Origin: Isochrysis galbana
Taxonomy: Eukaryota; Haptophyta; Isochrysidales; Isochrysidaceae
NCBI GenBank assembly: GCA_018136815.1
Contig: CM030941.1
Span: 2,146,039 to 2,210,038 of the forward strand
DNA: 64,000 nt
Direction: 5' to 3'
Shown here in pieces: positions 36,364-47,600 of this stretch. The position numbers and the translations under genes are program-made. The notes below the pieces were generated by a model that had not been told where the DNA came from, did not search any database, and saw only the letters and a list, made by a program, of their open reading frames with translations. How positions within the stretch are numbered: the first letter of the stretch is position 1; each line of letters starts with the position of its first letter.

Positions 36364-36796
36364 CGCCTCCCACGCTCGCTCCCGAAGGCTGTGGTCAGCT
36401 TAGACTCCAAAAATCACTCCTTTCCTCCTCCCCGCCACTGCCTGCCTCGTCCTACTACCCACCCCCCTTGCCATTTGTAGTTCTCCTACTCTACTCTACC
36501 GCCTACCTCTAGAGCTCTACTCTAGAGCTAGAGTAGAGAGTAGAGTGGAGTAGAGTAGAGGCTTCTCTCCCATCTCCTTTTCCCGCTCTCTCTCGAGAGT
36601 CTCTTCTTCCTCCTCTTATCTGTCCCTTCTTCTTTCTCTGTTTCTTCTTCTGTACTCCTCGATGGGCGAAGACGCAGCTCGCTCTCTCTCCGCTGACCGA
36701 GCCCCCGGTCGTCCTCGCCCCCCCGCCGCCCCCCTCCCTCACCCACGGTAATAACTGGCGCGCCGAGCCCCCACTCGTCCGGTAGCGTTGTCTTTA
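36364..36796. promoter_or_regulatory. Upstream region of the giant coiled-coil gene with a perfect hairpin
   Basis: CT-rich, about 430 bases. CTCTACTCTAG (36515-36525) and CTAGAGTAGAG (36528-36538) form a perfect 11-bp stem with a 2-base loop. No gene seen. Confidence 0.45.
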
Positions 36797-37060
36797 GAAA
36801 AAAAACATCTGAAGATTCAGGCTACTACCGCTAGCTATAAAGGACCACGCACTCACGGTACCGACTCACGCCATCGCATACCCCAGAACACTCACTCCCT
36901 TTACACTACCCCCTTCATTCCTTTCTTTGGTATCGGGGGGGGGGGGGGGGCGTGCACTACGACGGGCCAAGCGCAAGGGGCGGGCTGGGGCAGACTTGTT
37001 CTTGGGTGTTCCTGTGGCAGACAAACGCAAAACGCCTTCTGAACTATCTTATCAAACTAA
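36797..37060 (-). mobile_element. Retrotransposon 3'-end fragment, minus orientation
   Basis: On the minus strand it ends in CCTGAATCTTCAGATG followed by T8 (to about 36797). Over about 240 bases it is the inverted counterpart of 39590-39838 (shared GGTATCGGGGGGG, CACTACCCCCTTCATTCCTT, GGGCTGGGGCAGAC). Confidence 0.7.
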
Positions 37061-38440
37061 GTTTATACTTGGTCGCGATGGAGCGCGCCGGCGCGACTCC
37101 CCTCTCCTCCGGGCCCCCCGCCGAGGGCGGCCCTCCAGCCCACATGGACCTGTCGCTGGCAAAGCGGCCGCGTCCGCCCTCGGAGGCCGAACAGGTGCGC
37201 GCGACCTTGGTCGCGCCTCACGGCCCGTGGCCTCGGCCACATCATGCACAGCAGCCATGCTGGCCCCCCCCATGGGAGGCAGCAGACTGCAGGCTACAGG
37301 GAGACAGCATCAGGCAGGAGGGACCTGCACTCCACTGGGCATGCCTTATGGCAGAGGCCCCTCCCACCCTGGCAAGGGTCGCGCCGCCTCGGCGGCGCGG
37401 CCCGTGGCCGGGTGGCCCTTATGGGCACAACATCCTGACATTCTATCTGACACAAAGAAGCACCATACGTCTCTGGCCACACAGAGGGAGAACGCCAGCC
37501 ACCACACCCAAACCAAGACCTTCTAGACAGCCCTTCCTGCCTCTCCACTCCCGCCAACTCCTGACGCAACTGACCTCTACTCCCCCCGGGCCCGCCCCTC
37601 AGGATCCAGACTCAGAAAATGAGGAACAACAACCTGACACAGACGCAATCTACGACATGTCCTTCAGCCAGGCGGGCGACCTCGTGCTGCACGACATGAC
37701 GGTCTATCTATGCGGCCATCGTGGAACTCTTGCTCGAGCTCGAGGGCGTCGACCCCGAACCTGATTTCTGGGCTCGCTCCGCACGGGGCCCATGGCACAT
37801 CGCTGTCAACGAGGATTGCGCGCAACAATTTCAAGCCCGCTATGGCCTTCAAACCACCATCCGCGTCCACCAAGTGGACGTTGCGGTGCAAATCAAACTT
37901 GAATCCATCGAGAATAAGCTAAACAACAAGGGTGCCTCGTCACGCAAGGCGCTGTACGAGGCCACCTAGCGTGGTGCCCCGCGACAAGGAAAATCTTCGA
38001 CACCATACACCATAGATGCGATCGCTAATTACGCCCCGAAACCGAATAGGTCCCACGGGCAGAAAACAAAAGACAGGCTATTCGCATACCCTGACGAGAC
38101 CACCCCTGACAGCTTGAAAACCCTCTACATCATAGCCTGGAAATACATAATACGAGACTTCTACAGAGTAGAGTTCGAATCATACGAATACCACTATATA
38201 CCGGTCCTAGAAGCCACGCTTATAAGGTTCACCACCCTGGTGAGGGGCCATACCCCGTCCAAAGCTTGTCGCCCAATGCGCACTCGCACGGCGGCCCAGG
38301 GGAGAAAACCTAAAATAAAAAGGCCAGCGGAGCTCAGCGCTCCCACGTTCACAGAGGACGACAAGGAAAAGCTAAAAATGAGCGACAACCTCGGCCTAGT
38401 GGCGGAAGCGATCGGCCTCGCCGAAAGGCTCGCCTGAGGT
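37059..38440 (+). pseudogene. Broken non-LTR retrotransposon (ORF1 remnant plus a later coding remnant)
   Basis: It begins with the CTAAGTTTATACTTGG leader and ATG at 37078. The first frame (to 37764) starts ERAGATPLSSG...AKRPRPPSE, resembling the ORF1 start at 53216 (ERAPPPSLA...PKRPRQDDP). After a frame change, 37721-37969 encodes LEGVDPEPDFWARSARGPWH, matching LEGVDLEPEFLSKSASGPWE of the 53.2-kb ORF1. A third open block (38114-38437) encodes a different type of sequence (LYIIAWKYIIRDFYRVEFES) that may be the C-terminus of ORF2; this part is inference. Frames are interrupted, so it is inactive. TTCTGAACTATCTTATC occurs at both 37037 and 38768. Confidence 0.65.
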
Positions 38441-38984
38441 CGAGGCACATTCCCCCCCCCCCCCCCGAGAAAACCACTCACGAAGAAGAACAACCCACGA
38501 GCATGAGGTACCCCAGCAACGGCGCGACACCTACAACACAACAGCAAGAAACCGGCCACCCAGAGGCACAGGAGGAAGGAGGGAACAGACCACTGAGGGC
38601 CGATGCACCCCGCCCGACCCAGCCCCCCCCACAACCTGGGCCCCTAAGTAGAGCACGAGGGGAGTTGCCGCAAGGCGGGAAGTGAGAGAGAGGAAGGGAT
38701 CTGGGCGTGGCTACAATAGACAACCTCGTAGCCGCGCGCGTGGCGAGAATATTAAAAGGTTTTTTTTTCTGAACTATCTTATCGTGTCCCCGGGGGGTCT
38801 CGGCTCTCGGCCCCCGCCCTTCGCCTCTTCTCCGTCTGCTGCCGCACTTTCGCGGTGTCTGCTTGCCGCGCGGGGTGTCCTCGTGTCCTCCCGTTACTAT
38901 ATCGCAAATGGGCTGTGATCTTGCCTATTCGCGGGCCAGATCCAGATCGTGTCGTTTTTTTGTCGTTCTTTTCCCGTCGTTCTC
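38441..38984. other. Spacer inside the retroelement cluster
   Basis: C-run at 38450-38466, a T-run at 38761-38770, otherwise unassigned. It probably derives from retroelement sequence. No gene seen. Confidence 0.35.
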
Positions 38985-39470
38985 GAAACTATCAGTAAAA
39001 CTGATAGGGTCATGGGGGCCCCGTGCCCCCCTCCCTCCATCGCAGACACCCCCTGGGTGGGCCTGCACACTCAACCTCAGCCCCTGCCTGCTGGCAGGGG
39101 CTGAGCTGACATCACTCTGGCCCAGACCCTCGCCGAGCGCGCGCCGCGCGCCGCACGCACTCGCCTGCACTGGCCCTCGCTCGTACTGACCCCCACTCCA
39201 CCACTGAGCCTCAGACCACCTGAGCCGACAGGAAGGCACCCAGGGCCAGCGAGGCCAGCGAGGGAGAGGCAGGAGAGGCCAGGGGCCCAGCCCCAGCCTC
39301 CACTGCCCCCTGAGCTGGCCCAGCTGGCCCTCTGGGGGGACCCGAGGGGCCCCTCAGAGGGGGGCCATGGCGCGCGCAGGCATCGCACGCCCGTAGGAGA
39401 ACGAAGAGAACGACGAAAAAAGCACGACAAAAAAACGACACGATCTGACACACAAAAAGGTAATACTCAC
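38985..39470 (+). mobile_element. Retroelement GC-rich module, copy 4, with hairpin leader
   Basis: Hairpin CTATCAGTAAAACTGATAG (38989-39007), ATG at 39012, GC-rich block, then an A-rich tail (GACGAAAAAAGCACGACAAA). Same order as the reverse copy at 15310-15850. Confidence 0.65.
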
Positions 39471-39589
39471 GCCTGTTTACGGTATGTTTTCAGGCCGACA
39501 CCTCGAGCGACATGCGAATGCCGCGAAAGCGCGGCGACACTTGAAAAAGACGCGAGAAGAGGGGGCCGAGACCTCCCAGGGGCACGAAG

Positions 39590-39850
39590 TGTCACAAGCA
39601 ACAGGCGTTTACGTTTGTTTTGCCACAGGAACACCACACCGGCAGGTCTGCCCCAGCCCACCCCCTGCACTTGGCCCGTTGTAGTGTACGCGGCCCCCCC
39701 CCCGATACCAAAGACAAAGGAATGAAGGGGGTAGTGTAAGGGAGTGAGTAAACTGGGGTATAGGCGATGTCGTTAGTGAGTACCGTGAGTACGTGGACCC
39801 GTATAGCTAGCATGAGTAGCCCGAATCTTCAGATGTTTTATTATTTTCCC
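39590..39850 (+). mobile_element. Retrotransposon 3'-end fragment, plus orientation
   Basis: Ends in AGCCCGAATCTTCAGATG then TTTTATTATTTT (39819-39848). Inverted counterpart of 36797-37060, so the 36.8-39.85 kb block has outward-facing 3' ends on both sides. Confidence 0.7.
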
Positions 39851-40670
39851 GTCGTTCTCTTCGTTCTCCTACGGGCGTGTGCTGCATGCGCGCGCCATGC
39901 GCCATGGCCCCCTTCTAGGGGGCCCCGAGGGGCTCCCTAGAGGACCAACTGGGCACTACCACAATTATCATCGCCACCCTCAAGGGAGATCCTTTACCTA
40001 TTAGCATGGAGATACATACTAGATACTAGGGCGGTCAAACAGGGCTTTTTAAGTACTAATATGGGGGGGGGTCGACATTTTTGACAGTGAGCGGAAAGCC
40101 CCGGCGAAAGCGGCTCGGAGGGTCTCCCCGCCTTTTCAGAATCCTCGTCCGAAAAGACGGTGCGAAGTCCCGTCGGACCCCCCCCCCCTTGCACACGCTC
40201 TGGCGGCTCACACGAGCCGAACTGGACGTCGCTCCCACTGAGAGATGTGTTTCTTTAGTCTAAAAGGTGCCTACACACCTCTTAAATTAGGGGTCCGACA
40301 TCCCATATTGCCTATAAAGCAAATTTCAAACCCTGGTGCCCCAGCGATGACGTCCGCGCATGCACATACGCACCACATACAGCTTGCACACACACGGCCC
40401 ATTCGGCTGTCACAGGAGCTGCTCCTTGACTGTCCCGACCCTCGCCCCGCAGGATTCACCTGGGCTCGCGATTGACGAGGAGCTGGAGCACCAGGACGCC
40501 ATGGCGCTCGATGCTGCTCGCTGGTCGACGAAAGTTTGTTGGCCGCTGGCGGGACAGGTGCGCTGCCGATCGCGCCCGCTCTGGCGCAGGTCGACCAGGC
40601 CCGTACCTACAATGCCTTTGCCGCCCCAAACGTCAGGTTCCCGACTCGTCTCTCGACGCTGTGAGGCAGG

Positions 40671-40721
40671 GAGAACACCTGCCGCCAATGCTCAACCAGA
40701 GCATCGGCGGCAGGTGTTCTC
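40671..40721. repeat. Long near-perfect hairpin
   Basis: Left arm 40671-40693 and right arm 40699-40721 are reverse complements over 23 bases with one mismatch, around the 5-base loop AACCA. The arms begin GAGAACACCTGCCGCC. Not in a coding region and not similar to the retroelement leader hairpins. Confidence 0.85.
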
Positions 40722-41036
40722 TCTATGTTTTCGTCGGCTCCTCGGATTTTCACGTGCATCATAGGGCTGGTAGCAATCTAGAAATGTAATTTAAGCTAGC
40801 CTGCAGCATGATCTGCGACGACGCGACGCGCGCGGCCGAACCCGAGCAGCTAGCAAACTCTACATGGAGAACAAGATGGCCGTCCTCGCACGCATCACGG
40901 ACCTCGCCACCCAAGATCAGCCAAGCGACATCGTCGCCTGCAAGCAGAACGACATCGACAATAGGATCGAGGATGAGGGGTGTGAGAAAAAGACGAAAAA
41001 GATGAAAACTCAGCCTGCGTAGCTGGGGGTTACCAT

Positions 41037-41380
41037 GTGTGGTGGTGGTGGGGGGTGCTATGCGCACGCGCCGCGTCCTTGAATGTCGTGATTAGCTTTG
41101 TACTCATCTTCGTAACAATAATACTCACTGGAGGAATTGTTGTGGCATTCCTACCTAAAAAGAAAACAAGCATTCTGAGTAAATTTTTTTTTATCACCTG
41201 GCCCTCTTTTGACGGAACGCGACTTGCACTTGGCTGGGGGAGTCGTCGGCTCGCGGACGCTTCGGCGTGTCCATGGACACATCGCCCATGCTGGCGGCCA
41301 GAGAGGAGGGAGTCGGCGCGCGCTCCGTAAGTGGTAGCCCGGAATTTCAGTCTTTTAGAATTTTTGAGCAAGCCTCAGAC
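41037..41380 (+). mobile_element. Retroelement fragment
   Basis: GCTATGCGCACGCGCCGCGT and following bases match 11611-11660. The right end (CCCGGAATTTCAGTCTTTTA near 41339) looks like a diverged form of the GAATCTTCAGATGTTTT tail. Confidence 0.4.
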
Positions 41381-41534
41381 TACTACTAAATGTGATATGC
41401 AATGTGTACCAGGGATATGCAATGTGTAATAGGAACTACCAAGAACATGTCGTTTTGCCAGCGTCGCCGCACGGATTCCGACTGGCGACGCGGGCGCTTG
41501 CATCACCCGAATTCTTCAGCGCTTGAGCGTTGCA

Positions 41535-41665
41535 GCGAGCGCCCCGCTCATCCGAATCCATGGCTTTAGGGATTGCGGCCACCGCCGCGCTCATCCGGAC
41601 TCTTAGTCATGCACATTCCACAACGGCTTTAGCGGTTGCGGCCACCGGTCCGCTCATCCGGACTC
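41535..41665. repeat. Direct repeats spanning the stop codon of the giant annexin-type gene
   Basis: CGCTCATCCG followed by GACTCTT or GAATCCA occurs near 41541, 41589 and 41651, and GGCTTTAG(C/G)G(G/A)TTGCGGCC occurs near 41563 and 41625. The second unit contains the TAA stop (complement of 41629-41631); the first repeats the same C-terminal coding sequence beyond the stop. Confidence 0.7.
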
Positions 41666-44600
41666 TTGTACGGCGGACAATGCTCGAGCACGGCGCACGC
41701 TAGCTTGGCGACATCGGGCGCGGCAAGCATATTTGCCTTGAGCTCGACACCGAGCTCTTTGCCGTACACGCGACCATACGCTTCGATGATTCCTGAAAGG
41801 TCGCGGCCATGGCGCGATGAGATGATGGACACCACGGTCTCGTCGTGGGTCATGAGTCCGGAACGCGAGAGGAGCCTCCTCTGCGACCCGAGCGACTTGA
41901 GGCCTAGAGCGGGCGTCTTTTTGAGCCCATAGAATGCGGCGTGCAACTTATGCGCGTAATACTCTTCGGCGCGCCCAAGGAGCAGCTGAATCGCGTCGCA
42001 CAACACACCGGCCACTAGCTTTCCGCAAACAAATTGCGCCAAGGACTGTCCACCATGGGATCGAGAATACAGGATGTCTAACTCGCGTAAATGCGCGCGC
42101 GTCCGCCTTCCAAAAATCTCAAGGAGGACTGGCGGAAGTTCATCGTGCGTGGGGCGGTCCGAGAGGCAGTCTCTGATTCGGCGAAGGTCCACTTCTTTTT
42201 GCGCGCCTGCCGAATTGGTTGGTGCGCCTGGGGCGTGGTCGAGAATTTCGACGAGGAGGGTTGCTACAACACCTACGTCGGACGTACGAGATGCGGCGGC
42301 CACGCGGCGGATGGCATCTGCCGCGTCCTCATTGTACAGCTTGCGGAAGGCGCTACTGAGTTCGACGAGGGAGGCGGGAATAGATGTGCATATGAGCTCA
42401 TAGAGCGGCACTGCCGCCGCGGCGTCGAGCGCCGCACGCAACGACATCGCATCGAGCTCTTCCTTGGAGCGCAACAAGCCAATCTCGAGCTTCGTGCCCG
42501 CGCGCTTCAGCGCCGCCGCCGCAGAGGCAACGTCATCGGCGAGCTCCCGACGGTTGAGCATGCGATACTCGTTCCGGAGTTGTTGGAGCTCCTGCTGCCT
42601 GCGGATGGCTACGACCTCGATCATCAGCCGTACATCAAGCCCGCTCTTGAGAAGGCCACCCTTGCGCAGCGTGGCCGCGAGGCGCTCGCAGTCCGCCGCG
42701 TCACGCCGGCGGATTTCCGGACGCGAAGGCAAGTCGTCGTACCATCCGTCCGACGGGCCATCAGCCAGCTCCTCGATTGCCGCCGGAACATCTGACAATT
42801 CCATGTCATGCTCCCCGTCCTCGACCATAAAACGCGTGAGCGGTGTGTCGGGGGTGGTATCGCCAGCCGAAGTAGGCAGATTGAGGAAGAGCTCGTACTG
42901 CTCGTTGACGAAAAGCGATGCGCGCCCGCGCAGATGCAGCAGGCCACCGGAATCAGTGAGGGCCTCAGTCGCGGTCGCGCCACTGTTGACATGCTTTGCG
43001 ACGACGCGCACACCACGGGGAATCGACACCAAGGAGGTTACCGACTGCGTGCCGAATCGTCGTATGAGTAGCTGACCCTGCGCGAAGAAGCCCATCGGAT
43101 TCGATTCGCCCCCGGAATTGTTGACCGTGACCTGCAGCACATTGGTCCCCGGGCTAAAATACCCCTTACCCGAAGGGACGCGCAACACGTTGTCGCCACC
43201 AAAGTTGCTGGGGCCACTGGCGCGCGACCGACCGACCTCAATCGGCCGACCATTTAGCGTGGCCGACAGCACCGCGTTGTCTACCGCATAGGGCAGCTCC
43301 AACCCCGGCTCGGCGCAGCCGGATGGCATATCGAAGCGCAATTCGAAAACGGTGTCGCCCGCTGGCCAAAAATTGGCGTCGCCCAGCCACGAGCCTCGGC
43401 TTGGGGCATGCCATGCCGCGTGCGGAGCCGTGGTGGGAGCTTGGCCTGGTCGGAATTTGCCGTGCGCTTGCGGTTGCTGCCACCGTGCTATGCCTGTGGT
43501 GAGTTCGATTCGCAGAGCTTGCGCCGAGTCGCTGGTGGGTGGGAGTGAGGCCGGCACCAACCGCACGCGGACGTCGCGCGTTCGCCGTCGGAGCGATAGA
43601 GTCGCCACGGGCTCACCGGAGCCATTGGGCTGGTCAGTGTTGAAAGCGAAGCTCGCCGGCTCAAAGGCGGCTCCGGCCTTGAGAGCTCGGGCCAACTGAT
43701 CGCCCGAGAGCCCGAACGCATCGTAGACGGGTGCGCCATCACGTACCAGTACGACAGCATAGCGTGCGCCCGCAGGCAGCACATTTGCAACGATCAACGC
43801 ATTGTTGTCGACGGAGAAGAGGTCAGTGACGGCGGGGAGGCCTGGTGCGTCGTCGTAAGGCTGGCTTGATGCCGGGCGGGCCACGAAGGCGAGGCCGCGC
43901 GGTAACGGCAGCCTCTCGGCCCAATGGCCTTCGGGGAGCGCGCGCGGGTCCGCCATGACTTGCACTTGGCGAGCTGAGGCGCCGCGCCGGACGGGGGAGA
44001 GGTTGAGCTCGATAATCCGCGACGACGACTGCATCGTAAAGCGAATGGCTGACGCCTCCCAAATGGGTGTGCGTGGCGTGCGCAGCACATACTCCTCGCC
44101 AATCTCCAGCTTGTCATGACGCAGCTGCGTGGAGTGCTCAGTGTAGCCCTTCTCGCCGCGCAACACCAGCTCAGGCTGCTGTTTGCTCGCTGCCGGCCGA
44201 ATGGTATGCACCAAAAAAGGGATTGTACCGTCGGGCGGAGCTCGGCCCGGGTCCTGGAGGTCCTCGCCGTCCCCCGAGCCATAAGTCCGCTGTCGTTCGC
44301 GCCGTGGGCCGTGCCAAATCACGCGCAGCGTGTTGCGCCGAGCCACCGGCACGCGCACACGCGTCTCGCCGGTTGAAGGCACGATGTCAACGCTCGAGGG
44401 CGCAACTAAACCGTCTAGTGCCTCGTCAATGATCAACCTATATTTCTCGCCCAAAACTAGGCTGCGCTCTCGCACGGGGTTGCAGCGCACCTCGACCACG
44501 CGATCTTCGCGCCGAGGGTCGGCAGCGGCGGGCGTGCGTTCGCTCACGATGGGCGGGGCGCCATGTGGCGCCCGCTGGGCGACGATGCGGTAGGGCAGTG

Positions 44601-47600
44601 AGGGCGGGACACCACCCTCGCACGCGAAAGTCAATGCAAGCCGCGTCAGTCGGGGACGAACCGCCAGCCGCACCTCGGCGCCCTCTCGCTTGACAACGAA
44701 CTCACGATGTGCGTTCTCGAGCAAAGGATCTCCTTGCACATGAAGAGTGTACGTTTGACCGATCACGAACCTCCCCTCCGACAGCTCGATGCGAGTATTG
44801 GGCGAGATTTTCTCGACCGTCTGGCTGAGCACGGTCATACCCGTTTGCACATGGCGTGCTTCGATGGAGATGCGATCCGGGAGCATAGGCGCAAGAGAGG
44901 AGAGCCAGTGATTTGAGTACCCGTCACCCGTCCCCTCGTGGAATGCGGAGACGAAGATAGCCCACACCTTGCCTTGCGGCGGCGATAGATATAGTGCCAC
45001 AGGTGTGGACGCTCGGGCTGTGAATTCGCACGTCTCGTGCTGCGAGGCTGGGCTCGGTGCCCAATGGATGTCATTGAGCGAGCGCGTTTGCAATCCAAAA
45101 CGCTCACCGACAGGCAGCAACAGCCTACTTTCCCTCGCGTCTGACTTGGCTGCGCCCTCGGAAGGTGGCGCCTGCGGTATGAAGTCAACTTTCATCTTGC
45201 CCTGCCGGCCCTTCGCAGTGACGTAGAGCTGCCCCGGCGGCACGCCACGTCGAATGAGCGCCTCACGGCACGCCTCTGCTCGGCGACGCGCGAGCATCTC
45301 CATGATGGCGTCAACGTCACGCTCGCGATCCATTCCGAACACCTGCGCTAGATGCTCGCTCGCGGGCGGTTTGGTTTCGGTCGTCGTGCCGTGCACCGCG
45401 CACGAGATTGTTGGATAGCGCCGCAGAATGGCCGCGACGCCGTCAAGAATACGGTGGTTCTCGCCGCGCTTACGCTCGTCGAGATGGTCGATGGACCATG
45501 CCTGCGCGATGCCTAAGCGCGATTCGCGGGTTGCACGCTCCTTGGCGCCGTTGAAGAAGACGTCGTTGTCCACCATGAATTGCATCACTTCCTCGAGAGC
45601 CAGCTTCGCCTGGCGATCGATCTCAGTCCGACGGTCCGTCGAGGCATGGAGCACAAGCGACTCTACCTCACCCAGAACCGCATGAGAAAGCGTGATAGGC
45701 ACCGCCGTCGGAAGCTCCATTCGATCAAACCAAACGCCCTGGGGCCAACGCCAACTGACGTGCACGTCCTCGAGGGCACGACCAACAGTCACCTCAATAT
45801 CGTGCGCCTCCTCGGTCGCAAGGAAGCGCGCATTGGTTTGCATTATGAGCGACGAGCCGAAGACACGCACCTCGTACGTGTCGCCGGGCGTCAATTGGCT
45901 GACAGGGAGGTTGGCGCTCGCGTGCCCGTCGGCGCGCGCCATCAGCGACCCGATCACGACGGGCGTCTCCTGCGTGACGCTACGATGGGGCGTGGAAGCG
46001 CCGTACGTTGACGAATCGCAAACAGTCTCTCTGGCATAACCGGCAGTAATCGAGGAGCGCTCGCCGCTGGCCGATCGAAGGACGGGAACAAAATCGACCT
46101 TGGAGTCCTTACAATTGGGGGCCGATCTAGAAATGAGCTGCGATCGTGGCACCCCGGCTTCGACTAGTGCCTCAAGGCATGCTTCAGACCGCCGCAGCCC
46201 GAGGAGCTCCATCAGTCTATCTACATCACGTTCATGATCTAATCTGTAGTAAGCAGCAAGTGGCTTGGGCGCGGTTTTCGCTGAGGTGGTTTGCCCGACC
46301 ACCTCGACCATGACGTCCGGATAATCACGAAGAATGGCAGCAATGCCCGCGATGGTTTGCCGATTGCTCTTACTCTTGCCTGAATCAAGGTGGTCGATGG
46401 CCCACGCTTGTGCGATACCCCGCTTGGACTTCTCAAGGCCATCCTGCCCTGCACCGTTGAAGAAGACATCATGATCCTTTAGGAAAGCTACCACCAGCTC
46501 CCGGGCATCGGCGGCCCGGCGCTCCAATAGTACGGGGGCCGAGCTGTGGAGCACCTTGTGGATCGAAAACCGCAACCCGCTTGGCAGGGGTAGCCGTTCG
46601 CTCCAATGGCCGGTCTTTTGGGGGCGGCAACATAATTTCATAGAGCTTGATTGTGCCATCTTGACCGGGAGCTCGACGAGAATCGGCTGAGTCTTGTCAC
46701 TTGTGGACGAAACGACGAAATCTATGCGGGAAGCAAAAAAAATGCCGCCCGTGGTATGAATCTTGCTGCCCTCTTCCGCGGGCGTTGTGCCACGGTATGC
46801 ATCGAAGGCAACGAGATCATCGACAAGCCGTCCAAATTCGCTCAGACTCATCAAATGGTCGCCATCGTAGTCGTATCCGCGCAAGGCGGCTGCCGCTTGT
46901 TCCACGGATAGATTGAGCCCAAGCGACTGGAAAGCAGTGCGCAGATCGGCCGAGCTGAGGGAAGCGCGGCCCGAGTCGGCGGCAGCATGACGCGCCACGT
47001 CCATGGCGAGCTTCAGGAACTCGGCCATCGATAGCGTGCCGCTTCCGTCCAAATCGTACCTGCGCATCATTTCCTCCGCTTGTCCACCGCTGCAAGTGAC
47101 CCCGGCTTGCGCAAGCACCGCGCGTAGCTCGCGGACCGACATGGAACCAGAACGATCGCGGTCGTTTTGAGTGAAGACGGCCCGCAGCCGGGCCTCTTCA
47201 GGGGCGTCCTTGGGGAGAGCAGCATGGGCGATGAAAATACGCCGCACCTCGGCGGGATCCGCTTGACGTCTCGGGGCATGGCTGGCTACTTCGAGAACGT
47301 AGGCCTCGTCGACAAAGACGGCGGCGCCATCGGGAAGCGGGCAGCGCACGCGTTCGCCGCCCCTCTCCGTCTTGCCTTCGTACACGAGGGCGTACTCACC
47401 CCAGTCACCAGGGGGCATCGGTCCGTACGGCGAGAGAGAGCGAGGGGTAAAGCGCACCTCGGTCGCGCCACCACGACCGCGAAAGCTGATGACTAGCTGC
47501 GAGGTGGGCAAACCATATTTGACAAGCGCGTCGGCACAAGCCCGAGCGCGCTCCTCTGCAAGATTATCCATACATTGCTGCACGTCTTTGTACCGGTCCA

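Larger units (their letters stand above)
39851..41628. other. Intergenic with a strong hairpin and retroelement debris
   Basis: No gene recognised. It holds the 23-bp-stem hairpin at 40671-40721, a fragment at 41037-41380 related to 11600-11640, and near-duplicate sequence around the downstream gene's stop codon (41540-41665), all listed separately. Confidence 0.4.
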
